A program made the translations under genes and the position numbers. A DNA stretch of 37,280 nucleotides from Desulfobacula sp. (GTDB taxonomy: Bacteria; Desulfobacterota; Desulfobacteria; Desulfobacterales; Desulfobacteraceae): NCBI RefSeq assembly GCF_021107415.1, contig NZ_JAIOSW010000194.1, positions 1 to 37,280 of the forward strand, in the 5' to 3' direction. Under the pieces are notes generated by a model, which was not told the DNA's origin, made no database searches, and was given only the letters and a program-made list of their open reading frames with translations. Positions 24,321-32,521 of this stretch are shown piece after piece; the first letter of the stretch is position 1, and each line of letters opens with the position of its first letter.

Positions 24321-25189
24321 GATTTTTCTCCTTTTCCAACATTTTGTAAGACCTGATAAAAAATCCAGCAGAACAGCAGGATGATGAAAAAATATACCAG
24401 AGAAAAAGCTGCTGCCGGGCCAAGGTCAAACTGGCCCACGGCAACCTTTACAAGATAAATAGATAAAAAAGTTGTGGTATTACCAGGGCCGCCGCCGGTC
24501 AGGACAAAAGGTTCTGCATAAATCAAAAAACTGTCCATAAAACGAAGCAGCGCGGCAATGGTAAGAACGCCCCTCATTTTAGGCAGTTGGATGTACCAGA
24601 AAGTAGCCCAGGTAGAGGCGCCGTCAATTTTGGCTGCCTGGAAATAGGCTTCAGGAATGGCACGAAGCCCGGCATAGGCTAAGAGCACAACCAGCGGTGT
24701 CCAGTGCCATACTTCCATAAGCATCAAAGTGATCCATGCCTGAATGGGACTTGCCGTATGATCAAATGCAACCCCCATCCCATTGATGGCAGCACCAAAC
24801 AGGCCAATATCCGGCCGGGTAAATATAATCCAGATGGTTCCGATAACATTCCAGGGAATCAGCAGGGGCAAGGCAACAAGAACCAGACTGATGGAGGCAG
24901 CCCAGCCTTTTTTCGGCATCGTTAAAGCAATAAGAACACCAAGGGGGATTTCAATTAAAAGCACAAGCCCGGAAAAAATCAATTGTTTGCCTAATGCAGC
25001 ATGTAATCTTTTGTCGGACAATACCTCCTCGAACCACTCAATTCCCACAAAAACACGCTGACCCGGACCAAAAATATCCTGTAAGGAATAGTTGACTACT
25101 GTCATCAAGGGAATGATGGCGCTGAAAGCAACTAATATAAAAACCGGTAAAACAAGAAACCAGGCTTTGTTATCTTTCCATTTGTCCAT
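24317..25189 (-). CDS. glpP: Glycerol ABC transporter permease
   Basis: The 290-residue inner-membrane permease of the MalF type has six helices, the first at about 10-32 (AWFLVLPVFILVAFSAIIP). Its EAA loop is EAYFQAAKIDGASTWATFW. It forms the transmembrane heterodimer with the downstream glpQ product. It starts 18 bp after the detached 3' fragment of glpT, so expression may depend on how translation passes the damaged glpT. A GGAG lies 11 nt before the ATG, longer than ideal. Confidence 0.92.
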   Translation of the reverse strand: MDKWKDNKAWFLVLPVFILVAFSAIIPLMTVVNYSLQDIFGPGQRVFVGIEWFEEVLSDKRLHAALGKQLIFSGLVLLIEIPLGVLIALTMPKKGWAASISLVLVALPLLIPWNVIGTIWIIFTRPDIGLFGAAINGMGVAFDHTASPIQAWITLMLMEVWHWTPLVVLLAYAGLRAIPEAYFQAAKIDGASTWATFWYIQLPKMRGVLTIAALLRFMDSFLIYAEPFVLTGGGPGNTTTFLSIYLVKVAVGQFDLGPAAAFSLVYFFIILLFCWIFYQVLQNVGKGEKS

Positions 25190-25207
25190 ATTAGTGATGC
25201 TCCAAAC

Positions 25208-25564
25208 TTAAGTTGTTAAAAGTATGTCGTCGCTGAATAATCTGATCCAGTGCTCGGAGAACTTGATCCAGGCTTTCTCAAAGGGAGCAGGTTTTCCTTC
25301 AGGCAGCCTGGCCCTTAAAATATTATTATTACCCAGAACCGCAGTAACAATTTTGTAATTACCTTGATCCTCAATTGATTTGACGGTTGTCGGTACACTT
25401 CCTTCAACTTTTTTATTATGTATTTCCAGATAAAGCGGCCGTATGCCAAGCTCAATTTTTCCTTTGGCTTTGGCACCGAGATCAGCCGTTTTATCATCTA
25501 TCCTGATTGCCATATCGCCCACCATGGCCTGGTTGCCCTCTATGGTGCAGGGCAGAAAATTCAT
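25208..25564 (-). CDS. Detached C-terminal (TOBE/OB) part of GlpT
   Basis: The 118-residue ORF starts at an ATG that overlaps the stop of the upstream glpT ORF (ATGA at 25564-25561). Its first residues MNFLPC are normally internal: glycerol ATPases read on through GSPGMN into this region. The remainder (LGIRPLYLEI, ARLPEGKPAP, KFSEHWIRLFS) is the C-terminal OB/TOBE-like domain. In the frame just upstream, LFENPSHKFVGYFIGSPG precedes it, proving that this ORF was once fused to the ATPase. It may be made by re-initiation at the ATGA overlap, but no good Shine-Dalgarno is seen. Confidence 0.8.
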   Translation of the reverse strand: MNFLPCTIEGNQAMVGDMAIRIDDKTADLGAKAKGKIELGIRPLYLEIHNKKVEGSVPTTVKSIEDQGNYKIVTAVLGNNNILRARLPEGKPAPFEKAWIKFSEHWIRLFSDDILLTT

Positions 25565-26280
25565 TCCGGGACTGCCGATAAAGTATCCGACAAATTTATG
25601 ACTGGGGTTTTCAAAAAGTGAACAATCCCACCCTCATACATGACAATAACCTGCTCCGCGAAAGTAAGCGCTTCCGTCTGGTCATGGGTCACATACAATA
25701 AAGTAAGCTTTAATTGTTCGTGGACTTGTTTAAGTTTGCTCCGCAGGTTCCATTTCAGATGGGGGTCAATAACGGTAAGGGGCTCATCAAATAAAATAGC
25801 GGCAACGTCACTTCTGACAAGTCCCCGTCCCAGGGAAATCTTTTGTTTGGCATCTGCACTGAGTTGGGCTGCCTTTTTATTGAGGCTGTCTGTCAGGTCA
25901 AGAATATCTGCTACTTCCAGAACACGTTTTTCTATATCTGTTTTATTAAATCCACGATTTTTTAAAGGAAAAGCAAGGTTGCCATAGACGGTCATAGTAT
26001 CATAAAGAACAGGAAATTGAAAAACCTGTGCAATGTTTCGTTTTTCAGGTGGAAGACCTGTAACATCTTTTCCGTCAAACAATACCCTGCCTTTGCTGGG
26101 AGTGAGCAGGCCTGAAATGGTATTCAGCAAAGTGGTTTTCCCGCACCCGGAAGGACCTAACAGTGCATATGCTCCCCCATCATTCCAGGTGTTATCAATC
26201 AATCTCAAGGCATAGTCTGCTTCACTTTTTGGTTTAGCAATATAACTGTGAGCTACATTATCCAAGGTTATTTTTGCCAT
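25561..26280 (-). CDS. glpT: Glycerol ABC transporter ATPase GlpT, frameshifted after the nucleotide-binding domain
   Basis: The 239-residue ORF has a full nucleotide-binding domain: Walker A LLGPSGCGKTT, Q-loop VFQFPV, signature LSADAKQK (degenerate, but usual for GlpT), Walker B AAILFDEPL, and switch histidine in VTHDQTEAL. After VMYEGGIVH the frame shifts and the last 20 or so residues are nonsense. Comparison with the paralog glpS (GRVLQTGITSEVF) shows that about six codons plus one base (about 19 nt) are missing at 25618/25619. The C-terminal domain continues in another frame as a separate ORF. GGAG lies upstream of the ATG at 26280, 9 bp after glpS. The ATPase core could still work with GlpS. 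Confidence 0.85.
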   Translation of the reverse strand: MAKITLDNVAHSYIAKPKSEADYALRLIDNTWNDGGAYALLGPSGCGKTTLLNTISGLLTPSKGRVLFDGKDVTGLPPEKRNIAQVFQFPVLYDTMTVYGNLAFPLKNRGFNKTDIEKRVLEVADILDLTDSLNKKAAQLSADAKQKISLGRGLVRSDVAAILFDEPLTVIDPHLKWNLRSKLKQVHEQLKLTLLYVTHDQTEALTFAEQVIVMYEGGIVHFLKTPVINLSDTLSAVPE

Positions 26281-26289
26281 TCATATCTC

Positions 26290-27390
26290 CTATTCCACTG
26301 CTTGTTCAACCAAAGTTTTTTCCGGCGATAAAATAAGTTCTCCGGTTTTTGAAAATACAAATAAGCTTGCCGGATTAAAATAAAACAGAATCTTTGAGCC
26401 GATTTTTTTAGAATATATGCCCACTTCTTGAACAACAAGCTTTGTGCTGGCATAATTTACATGAAAGAATGTTTCAGAACCGTTTATTTCCGCCAGATCA
26501 AGAATTGCCTCCATGGCAATATCTGTTTCATTTTGAGGATTCAAATACAGGTGATTGGAACGGACACCGACAATATATTCGCCGGATGCCAGGGATTTCA
26601 AATGTCTTGTCAAGGGAATGCTGACATCCTGTCCCATGTGAAATACTGATCCTTCAACATGACTGCTTATCAAGTTGATGGGAGGATCACTGAAAACTTC
26701 AGCCACCTTGATTGAAGCAGGTTTATGAAAAACTTCAGAGGTAATACCGGTTTGAAGAACACGTCCTTCGTCAAGAACGACAATGTTTCCCCCAAGTTTT
26801 AATGCCTCTGCCGGCTCTGTTGTTGTGTACACAACGACAGCATCCCTTTGTTTAAAAATATCCTGAAGCTCAATCTGGAGTTCTTCGCGAAGTTTATAGT
26901 CAAGATTGACCAATGGTTCATCAAGCAAAAGAAGATTTGCATCTTTGACCAGCGCCCGTGCAATAGCGCATCGCTGCTGCTGACCACCGGACAACTCAAT
27001 GGGCATTCTATCCAGCATGTCCTCAAGATGAAGCATGGCAGCGACCTCTCTGACCCGACCGTCAATCTTGCTTTTTTCCATTCCAGCGACTTTTAATGGA
27101 GAGGCAATGTTGTTATAAACAGTAAAAGAAGGGTAATTGATAAATTGCTGATAAACCATGGAAATATTGCGTTTACGAACAGATACCCCGGTAACATCTT
27201 TGCCGTCGACCAATATTTTACCTTTGGAGGGACGATCCAACCCAGCCATAATTCTTAAGAGGGACGTTTTACCGGACAATGTTCTGCCAAGAAATATATT
27301 GGTAGAGCCGGAATCAAAACTTAAAGACAGGTCTTTTAAATAAATTTCATTATCAACACTTAAACTGATATTCTCAATTGAAATACTCAT
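26290..27390 (-). CDS. glpS: Glycerol ABC transporter ATPase
   Basis: The 366-residue ATPase has Walker A FLGRTLSGKTS, Q-loop VYQQFINYP, canonical signature LSGGQQQR, and Walker B LLLLDEPLVNLD, but the switch position reads TTTEPAEAL with no histidine, a trait of GlpS proteins. A C-terminal TOBE-like domain (about 235-366) is intact. With GlpT this makes an asymmetric pair: GlpT Walker motifs and His plus the GlpS signature form the one canonical ATP site. The ATG at 27390 follows GGAG by 6 nt; a TTG at 27402 is alternative. It is first in the transporter operon, behind the conserved 55-nt promoter block. Confidence 0.93.
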   Translation of the reverse strand: MSISIENISLSVDNEIYLKDLSLSFDSGSTNIFLGRTLSGKTSLLRIMAGLDRPSKGKILVDGKDVTGVSVRKRNISMVYQQFINYPSFTVYNNIASPLKVAGMEKSKIDGRVREVAAMLHLEDMLDRMPIELSGGQQQRCAIARALVKDANLLLLDEPLVNLDYKLREELQIELQDIFKQRDAVVVYTTTEPAEALKLGGNIVVLDEGRVLQTGITSEVFHKPASIKVAEVFSDPPINLISSHVEGSVFHMGQDVSIPLTRHLKSLASGEYIVGVRSNHLYLNPQNETDIAMEAILDLAEINGSETFFHVNYASTKLVVQEVGIYSKKIGSKILFYFNPASLFVFSKTGELILSPEKTLVEQAVE

Positions 27391-27426
27391 TTTGAACTCC
27401 AAGCTAACGTGAATTCGAGTCGTTGA

Positions 27427-27481
27427 ATGTTCTAAATTGAAATAACATGTATTGATTCGTTCGGCAAGTGAAAAAAACGAA
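27427..27481 (-). promoter_or_regulatory. glpS promoter/operator block (copy 2 of conserved 55-nt element)
   Basis: Minus strand: -35 TTGCCG (27467-27462), 17-nt spacer, extended -10 TGTTATTTC (TATTTC at 27444-27439). Plus-strand landmarks ATGTTC (27427-27432), 7 nt, AAATAACAT (27440-27448), 15 nt, GCAAGTGAAAAAAACGAA (27464-27481) repeat the glpA copy with identical spacing; the two copies agree at 40 of 55 positions, and 17 of 18 in the last element. This is the probable promoter of the transporter operon and binding site of a shared regulator. Confidence 0.65.
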
Positions 27482-27548
27482 AATTTTAAAAATTAAAAAT
27501 TCCGTTTGCGAACCTTTGTATCATTTCAGTAAAAATTTTAAAGCGATA

Positions 27549-28727
27549 TTAAATTCTGCTTTCCAGGATATCTTTTAAATCCTCTTTTATTAACCTTACA
27601 GGATTATTTTTCTGACCTGTGCCGGATATGATTTTATTGATATCATCCCTGGTAATCCCGAATTGACCCAGCCGGGGAATTTTCAAAATTTCGGTCCATT
27701 CCATCAAAAGTTCTGAAAGTGCTCCGGCAGTTTCTATCGGGTTATTTTTTTTTATTTTCCCAAGTAATTTCCCCACATTGGCGTATTTCAAAAGTGACAC
27801 ACCTTCAGGGTCCAAACGGATCAATGTTTCAATATTTTTCCGGGTGACCTGTGCAAGCAATGTTCCGCAAATGATACCATGGGGGATTGGAAAATATCCG
27901 CCAATAACTGCGGCAAATCCATGGACGACTCCCAGCCCTGCGTTGGCCAGGGTTAAACCGGAAATATAGGAACCATAACACATCCGGGTGCGTGCATCCA
28001 TATCTGCGGGGTCCGTGATCGCAGATGTCAGGATTGAATCCCCCATAATGCGCAGGCCTCCCAGTGCCAGTGAATCCGTCATTGGGGAGGCATTGGTGGA
28101 AACATAGGATTCTATCAACTGAGTTAAAGCATCCATACCGCAGGCAGCCGTTATTTCATTGGGACAGGACAGTGTCAACTCCGGATCAACCACAGCAATA
28201 TCAGGAACTAATTTTTCATGGCGAAGAGATTTTTTAAATCCTTTTTCACTGACCTGGCCGAGCACGGCATTTTGAGTTGCCTCACTTCCTGTTCCAGCTG
28301 TGGTGGGTACTGCAATGAATGGAATTTTCTTTCCATTATATGTTTGGGTTCCCACACCTTCCAGGTACGCTGAAACCGTTGCCTTTTGGGTCAGCATGGC
28401 TGAAACTGCTTTTCCGGTATCCAACACACTGCCGCCGCCAATGGAAATAACCACGTGAATATTTTTTTCCTGATACAGCCGAACTATTTCATCAACTCGG
28501 CCTGGTGATGGTTCTGATTCTATGAATGAACAATACAGCCTGGTCGACCTATTTTTCAGGGCATTTAAAAGCCATTGATATTGACTGGTTTTTTTAAAAG
28601 ATTCACCACCCGCTATCAATAGCAGATTCTTTCCAAAACTATTCATCAGTTTGGGAAGCAATTTAAATTTACCTGCACCGAAATACAGCTGATTATTTGC
28701 AGCAAACTTAAAATCAAAAAAATCCAT
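27549..28727 (-). CDS. Iron-containing alcohol dehydrogenase
   Basis: Group III (iron-dependent) alcohol dehydrogenase, 392 residues. It has the NAD-binding GGGSVLDTGKAVS, the TTAGTGSEAT loop, and metal-site residues in GMDALTQ, VVHGFAA and FPIPHG. At the second metal-ligand position the usual His of FucO-like enzymes is Gln (DALTQ), seen in one clade of the family. It should oxidise or make an alcohol or aldehyde with NAD in the cytoplasm; candidates are a short-chain alcohol or 1,3-propanediol, not decidable here. AGGAG precedes the ATG at 28727. It is third in an operon with acyl-CoA dehydrogenase and thiolase, and upstream of the glycerol transporter. Confidence 0.9.
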   Translation of the reverse strand: MDFFDFKFAANNQLYFGAGKFKLLPKLMNSFGKNLLLIAGGESFKKTSQYQWLLNALKNRSTRLYCSFIESEPSPGRVDEIVRLYQEKNIHVVISIGGGSVLDTGKAVSAMLTQKATVSAYLEGVGTQTYNGKKIPFIAVPTTAGTGSEATQNAVLGQVSEKGFKKSLRHEKLVPDIAVVDPELTLSCPNEITAACGMDALTQLIESYVSTNASPMTDSLALGGLRIMGDSILTSAITDPADMDARTRMCYGSYISGLTLANAGLGVVHGFAAVIGGYFPIPHGIICGTLLAQVTRKNIETLIRLDPEGVSLLKYANVGKLLGKIKKNNPIETAGALSELLMEWTEILKIPRLGQFGITRDDINKIISGTGQKNNPVRLIKEDLKDILESRI

Positions 28728-28771
28728 GGCCATCTCCTTGAAATAACTTCATTGGAAAACAGCCTGAATCA

Positions 28772-30022
28772 TTAAAGCATTTCCAGGACACATGCCATGG
28801 ATACCCCGCCGCCGCCGCAAAGGGTGGCAAGGCCAAGGGATTTATCTCGATTTTTCATGGCATACATCAAGGATACCACAATTCTTGCACCGGTGGAGCC
28901 CACAGGATGGCCAAGGCCGATACCGGAACCGTTGACATTGGTGATTTCCCTGTTGAGTCCCAGTTCTTTTTCACAGCCCAGGTATTGCCCGGCAAATGCC
29001 TCATTCAATTCAATAAGTTCAAAATCATCCAGTTTAAATTTGGATGATTTTAAAAGATTTTTCACGGCAGGAACAGGAGAAAGTCCCATAACGGATGGGT
29101 GGCAGGCTCCTATTGATGTTGCTTTTATCCTGGCCATGGGTGTAAGACCCAAGTCTTTGGCTTTTGAGGCAGACATGATGATCATTCCGGTTGATCCGTC
29201 ATTAATACCCGAAGAGTTCCCGGCAGTCACTTTACCGATTTTCGGAACAAAGGCTGCCGGCAGGGCGGAAAGCTGTTCCATGGTTATTCCCGGTCTGAAA
29301 TGTTCGTCTTTATCAAAAATGACGGGATCTTTTTTTCTTTGAGGGACGGAAACCTGTACGATCTCATCCTTAAATGATCCGTCATTTGTGGCACGCTCTG
29401 CCTCATTATGACTTCTTAAGGCGACCTCATCCATCTCTTCTCTGGAAATATCAAGATGCTGGGCTATAAACTCAGCAGTATGCCCCATGATATAAGGTTT
29501 GCCCACAAAGTAACTCAAGGGTGGTTGAGTCTCATCCACAGGCCCGTCTTCGGGATGGGGGATAATATAGGAACCGCAGTGCAGGGCATGGATCATATTA
29601 TCCACAAATTTTTGATCCTGGAGCCTGCATCCCCACCGGGCACCGGGAACAGAGTATGATATTGATGACATATGCTCTGTTCCGCCTGCAAGGATTATAT
29701 CTGTCATGCCTGCCTGGATCATGACCATCCCGGAAATCATAGCTTCCATCCCGGAAATACAGACCCTGTTGATGGAAACCGCCGGAATTGTATCCGGAAT
29801 ACCCGCAAGCAATGCAGCAACTCTTGCCACATTAAGTGTATCACACGATTCCATACAGCACCCATATCGAATATCATCTATCATCTCAGACGTTATATTT
29901 GCCCGTTTAATAGCCTCTTTCATGGTGACTGCTGCAAGACTGGCACCATTCATAGGGAGTAAGGTTCCGCCAAAGGCGCCGATGGCTGTTCGACAGCCGG
30001 ATACTATGACAACATCTTCCAT
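28772..30022 (-). CDS. Thiolase (acetyl-CoA acetyltransferase family)
   Basis: The 416-residue thiolase condenses two acyl-CoA units or cleaves 3-ketoacyl-CoA. It has the nucleophile Cys88 in SINRVCISGMEA, NEAFAGQYL, GSGIGLGHPVGSTGAR (catalytic His) and the C-terminal CGGGGVSMA (second Cys). The length is slightly above the usual 390-400 owing to an insertion after ARWGC (the HALHCGSYIIPHPED region). It lies 42 bp after the acyl-CoA dehydrogenase gene and 44 bp before the alcohol dehydrogenase. The combination suggests beta-oxidation of a short acyl-CoA, in either direction; hydratase and 3-hydroxyacyl-CoA dehydrogenase are not in the window. Confidence 0.93.
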   Translation of the reverse strand: MEDVVIVSGCRTAIGAFGGTLLPMNGASLAAVTMKEAIKRANITSEMIDDIRYGCCMESCDTLNVARVAALLAGIPDTIPAVSINRVCISGMEAMISGMVMIQAGMTDIILAGGTEHMSSISYSVPGARWGCRLQDQKFVDNMIHALHCGSYIIPHPEDGPVDETQPPLSYFVGKPYIMGHTAEFIAQHLDISREEMDEVALRSHNEAERATNDGSFKDEIVQVSVPQRKKDPVIFDKDEHFRPGITMEQLSALPAAFVPKIGKVTAGNSSGINDGSTGMIIMSASKAKDLGLTPMARIKATSIGACHPSVMGLSPVPAVKNLLKSSKFKLDDFELIELNEAFAGQYLGCEKELGLNREITNVNGSGIGLGHPVGSTGARIVVSLMYAMKNRDKSLGLATLCGGGGVSMACVLEML

Positions 30023-30064
30023 TTTTATTCTCTCCTGTTCTTTAGTTTTAATCCTTAACTCTTT

Positions 30065-31861
30065 TTAAAATAAATTTTCTTCCATACTGGCTGCCGGATT
30101 ATTTTCATATGTGACGGCAGTTAATTTTCCCTTGGTCACAGGGATGACAGTGGTGATAAAAAATTGTGCAGCCTTGATTTTACCCTGATAAAATGCACTT
30201 TCCTTTGTATCAAGTTTTTCATTGGCAATGACGGCCCTCCACAACAGCATCCATGCCATGATAATGTCGCCTGCTGCATCCAGCAATGGATGGGCACAGG
30301 CAAAAGCCGATGCAATGTGCCTTGAAAACAGTGCGCTGCTGGTATTTTTACATGTGGTTTCAAATAATGTCAGTGCAGCTTCCAGTTTTATTGCCAGATC
30401 CTTTAAATTGTCATGGGCCCGGGCTGTCTGTATGGTGACCTGAATCTCATTGATAAGTGCATCCAGCATCAATCCTTTATTTCCTGCAATCTTACGCCCC
30501 AGAAAATCCATGGCCTGAATACCGTTAGCACCTTCATAAATGGAGGCGACTTTACAATCCCTGACCATTTGTTCCACAGGATACTCTCTGGTATACCCAT
30601 ACCCGCCAAAAACCTGCATGGCTTCGACGCAGACATCAAACCCTTTTTCACTGGAATAGGCTTTAACCAGAGGTGTTAAAATTTCCACAAGGTTTGAATA
30701 GTGCTTAGCCTCCTTCTCATCTGCTGCCGTCTCGTTTTTATCAAAACAAAAGGCCGTGTAATAAATCAGGCTTCTCATGCCTTCTACATAGGATTTCATC
30801 TTTAGCAGCATACGTTTCACATCAGGATGCCGGATAATCGGGACCTGATTTGCACCATGATCGGCAAGTTTTTCAATACTGCGCCCCTGAAGCCTTTGTT
30901 TCGCATAATCAAGGGCATGCAGATAGGCCAGATTCGCACTTGTAAAGGCCTGGGTCCCCACTTCCAGACGGACCTCATTCATCATGTGAAACATGATTTC
31001 CATCCCCCGATTGGGTTTGCCCAGCAAAAATCCCCGGCACTTGCCTTTACTGCCAAGTGAGAGAGAACAGGTAGGACTGCCGTGGAGTCCCATTTTTTCC
31101 TCAACGCCCGTACAAACCACATCATTGGGTTTGCCTAAGGTCCCATCAGCATTGACCCATATTTTGGGAACAATAAACAGAGAAATCCCTTTGGTTCCGG
31201 CAGGTGCACCTTCAATTCTGGCAAGAACCGGATGGATAATATTGTCTGTAAGATTTTGTTCTCCGTTTGTAATAAAAATTTTGCTGCCTGTAATTTCCCA
31301 GGTGCCGTCATCCAGTTTTCTGGCAGAAGTGGTCAATGCCCCGACATCTGATCCTGCCTCAGACTCGGTTAACAGCATGGAACCGCCCCAGACACCGGTA
31401 TAAAGTTTTTCCAAGAACAGATCTTTTTGCTCTCCGGTTCCAAAAAGATCGATCATTTTTCCTGCCCCGTGGCCAAGGACAGGATAGGTTGTTAAAATAT
31501 AGTTTGCACTGGTAAGGTATTCCATGGCTGCCTGGGCAATGGTAAAGGGTAATCCCTGTCCGCCATATTCAGGATCTTCGGTCAAGGCACCCCATTCACC
31601 TTCCACCAGAAGCTTGTGTGGCTTTCTTAAACATTCCGGCACTTTGACAATACCATTTTCAAACGATACGCCGACTTTGTCACATTCCGTATAGGTGGGA
31701 AAAATTTCTTTAACAGCCAGGTTTTTTGCTTCTTTTACCACCATATCAAACATTTTCTTATTAAATAGTTTATATTTGTCTGATGTTAAAAAAGTATCCA
31801 CCTTGAGCTGCTCATAAAGAACGAAATCAATGTCTCGTTGATCGGTAAGTTTGGGGGCCAT
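30065..31861 (-). CDS. Acyl-CoA dehydrogenase, long form with C-terminal extension
   Basis: The 598-residue flavoenzyme oxidises acyl-CoA to enoyl-CoA, passing electrons to ETF. Visible motifs are LLTESEAGSDVGALTT (FAD/substrate), ITGSKIFITNGEQNL, VFGGYGYTREYPVEQMVRD and the catalytic Glu in SIYEGANGIQAMDFLGRK (about residue 440). The extra C-terminal domain (about 470-598) is typical of the roughly 600-residue acyl-CoA dehydrogenases common in deltaproteobacteria, related to DmdC-like enzymes. The chain length preferred is unknown and no ETF gene is nearby. AGGTGG precedes the ATG, and a near-consensus promoter lies upstream. It starts an operon with thiolase and alcohol dehydrogenase. Confidence 0.93.
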   Translation of the reverse strand: MAPKLTDQRDIDFVLYEQLKVDTFLTSDKYKLFNKKMFDMVVKEAKNLAVKEIFPTYTECDKVGVSFENGIVKVPECLRKPHKLLVEGEWGALTEDPEYGGQGLPFTIAQAAMEYLTSANYILTTYPVLGHGAGKMIDLFGTGEQKDLFLEKLYTGVWGGSMLLTESEAGSDVGALTTSARKLDDGTWEITGSKIFITNGEQNLTDNIIHPVLARIEGAPAGTKGISLFIVPKIWVNADGTLGKPNDVVCTGVEEKMGLHGSPTCSLSLGSKGKCRGFLLGKPNRGMEIMFHMMNEVRLEVGTQAFTSANLAYLHALDYAKQRLQGRSIEKLADHGANQVPIIRHPDVKRMLLKMKSYVEGMRSLIYYTAFCFDKNETAADEKEAKHYSNLVEILTPLVKAYSSEKGFDVCVEAMQVFGGYGYTREYPVEQMVRDCKVASIYEGANGIQAMDFLGRKIAGNKGLMLDALINEIQVTIQTARAHDNLKDLAIKLEAALTLFETTCKNTSSALFSRHIASAFACAHPLLDAAGDIIMAWMLLWRAVIANEKLDTKESAFYQGKIKAAQFFITTVIPVTKGKLTAVTYENNPAASMEENLF

Positions 31862-31896
31862 ATTCCACCTTTTTTAAATGTTGACTATTTGGCTAA

Positions 31897-31925
31897 AATT
31901 TACTTATCCCAAATAAACATGTCAA
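31897..31925 (-). promoter_or_regulatory. Sigma-70-like promoter of the acyl-CoA dehydrogenase operon
   Basis: Minus strand: TTGACA (31925-31920), 17-nt spacer, TAAATT (31902-31897), about 36 nt from the start codon. The -35 is perfect and the -10 matches 4 of 6. A small palindrome TAAAC-GAT-GTTTA (31953-31965) lies just upstream of the -35 and might be an operator. The 178-bp gap to the Rrf2 gene holds no clear terminator. Confidence 0.6.
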
Positions 31926-32039
31926 GGGAAAAATAATTAAGGATCAATCATGTAAACGATGTTTATAAAAATAGGACAAACAGCTCTTTTTAAAAGCAAA
32001 GCGTGATAAAGTACTGCCAGTTAACTTGTGGAATATTCT

Positions 32040-32477
32040 CTAATTTTTCTTGAAGTCTTCATTTCCCATTGCCAGAAGACCTGAAATAGTGATTTGATCC
32101 AGGCGGTCAAACATTGCACGGCTGGCCTCAAGCCATACCCATCTGGACAGGCAGTCTCCGGCCCTGTTACAGACACCGCAGACCTGTTTTTCCTGTTCTG
32201 CACAATCGGTAATGGCTGTTGATTCTTCAAGAATTCTTACAATGGATCCAATGGTTATGTCTTCAGGAGATTTTGCAAGCATATGCCCGCCAAAAGGGCC
32301 TCTGTGGCTATTGATAATACCGGCTTTCTTTAGTTTACCTGTCAGCTGCTCCAGGTATTTTAATGAAATATTCTGTCGTGTGGAAACATCACTCAAAGGA
32401 ACCGGCTTTTCCTTACCATTAACAGCAATATCAAGAATAAACCTTGTGCCGTATCTGCTTTTTGTTGTCAGCCGCAT
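32040..32477 (-). CDS. Rrf2-family transcriptional regulator
   Basis: The 145-residue Rrf2 regulator has a winged HTH (about 5-65: LTTKSRYGTRFILDIA, ISLKYLEQLTGKLKKAG, GPFGGHMLA) and four cysteines, C92, C100, C103 and C109, placed like the [2Fe-2S]-binding region of IscR. It may sense redox state or iron-sulfur supply. Rrf2 was first described downstream of the hmc operon of Desulfovibrio vulgaris, and here too it ends an operon with a related cytochrome b/CCG pair. It may regulate that operon or the acyl-CoA dehydrogenase operon next to it. Confidence 0.92.
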   Translation of the reverse strand: MRLTTKSRYGTRFILDIAVNGKEKPVPLSDVSTRQNISLKYLEQLTGKLKKAGIINSHRGPFGGHMLAKSPEDITIGSIVRILEESTAITDCAEQEKQVCGVCNRAGDCLSRWVWLEASRAMFDRLDQITISGLLAMGNEDFKKN

Positions 32478-32521
32478 CGTCTTTCCTTAATTAATTTTAT
32501 ATAAAAATATAGAATGAAACT

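Noticed and set aside
25600..25640. Programmed ribosomal frameshift in glpT
   Set aside because: About six codons of conserved linker are missing as well as the frame, so a deletion explains it better; no convincing slippery site with a stimulating hairpin was seen.
31960..32039. Terminator after the Rrf2 gene
   Set aside because: The only symmetric stretch is AT-rich and near 31981-31996 (GCTCTTTTTAAAAGC), without a GC stem or T tract in the right place.
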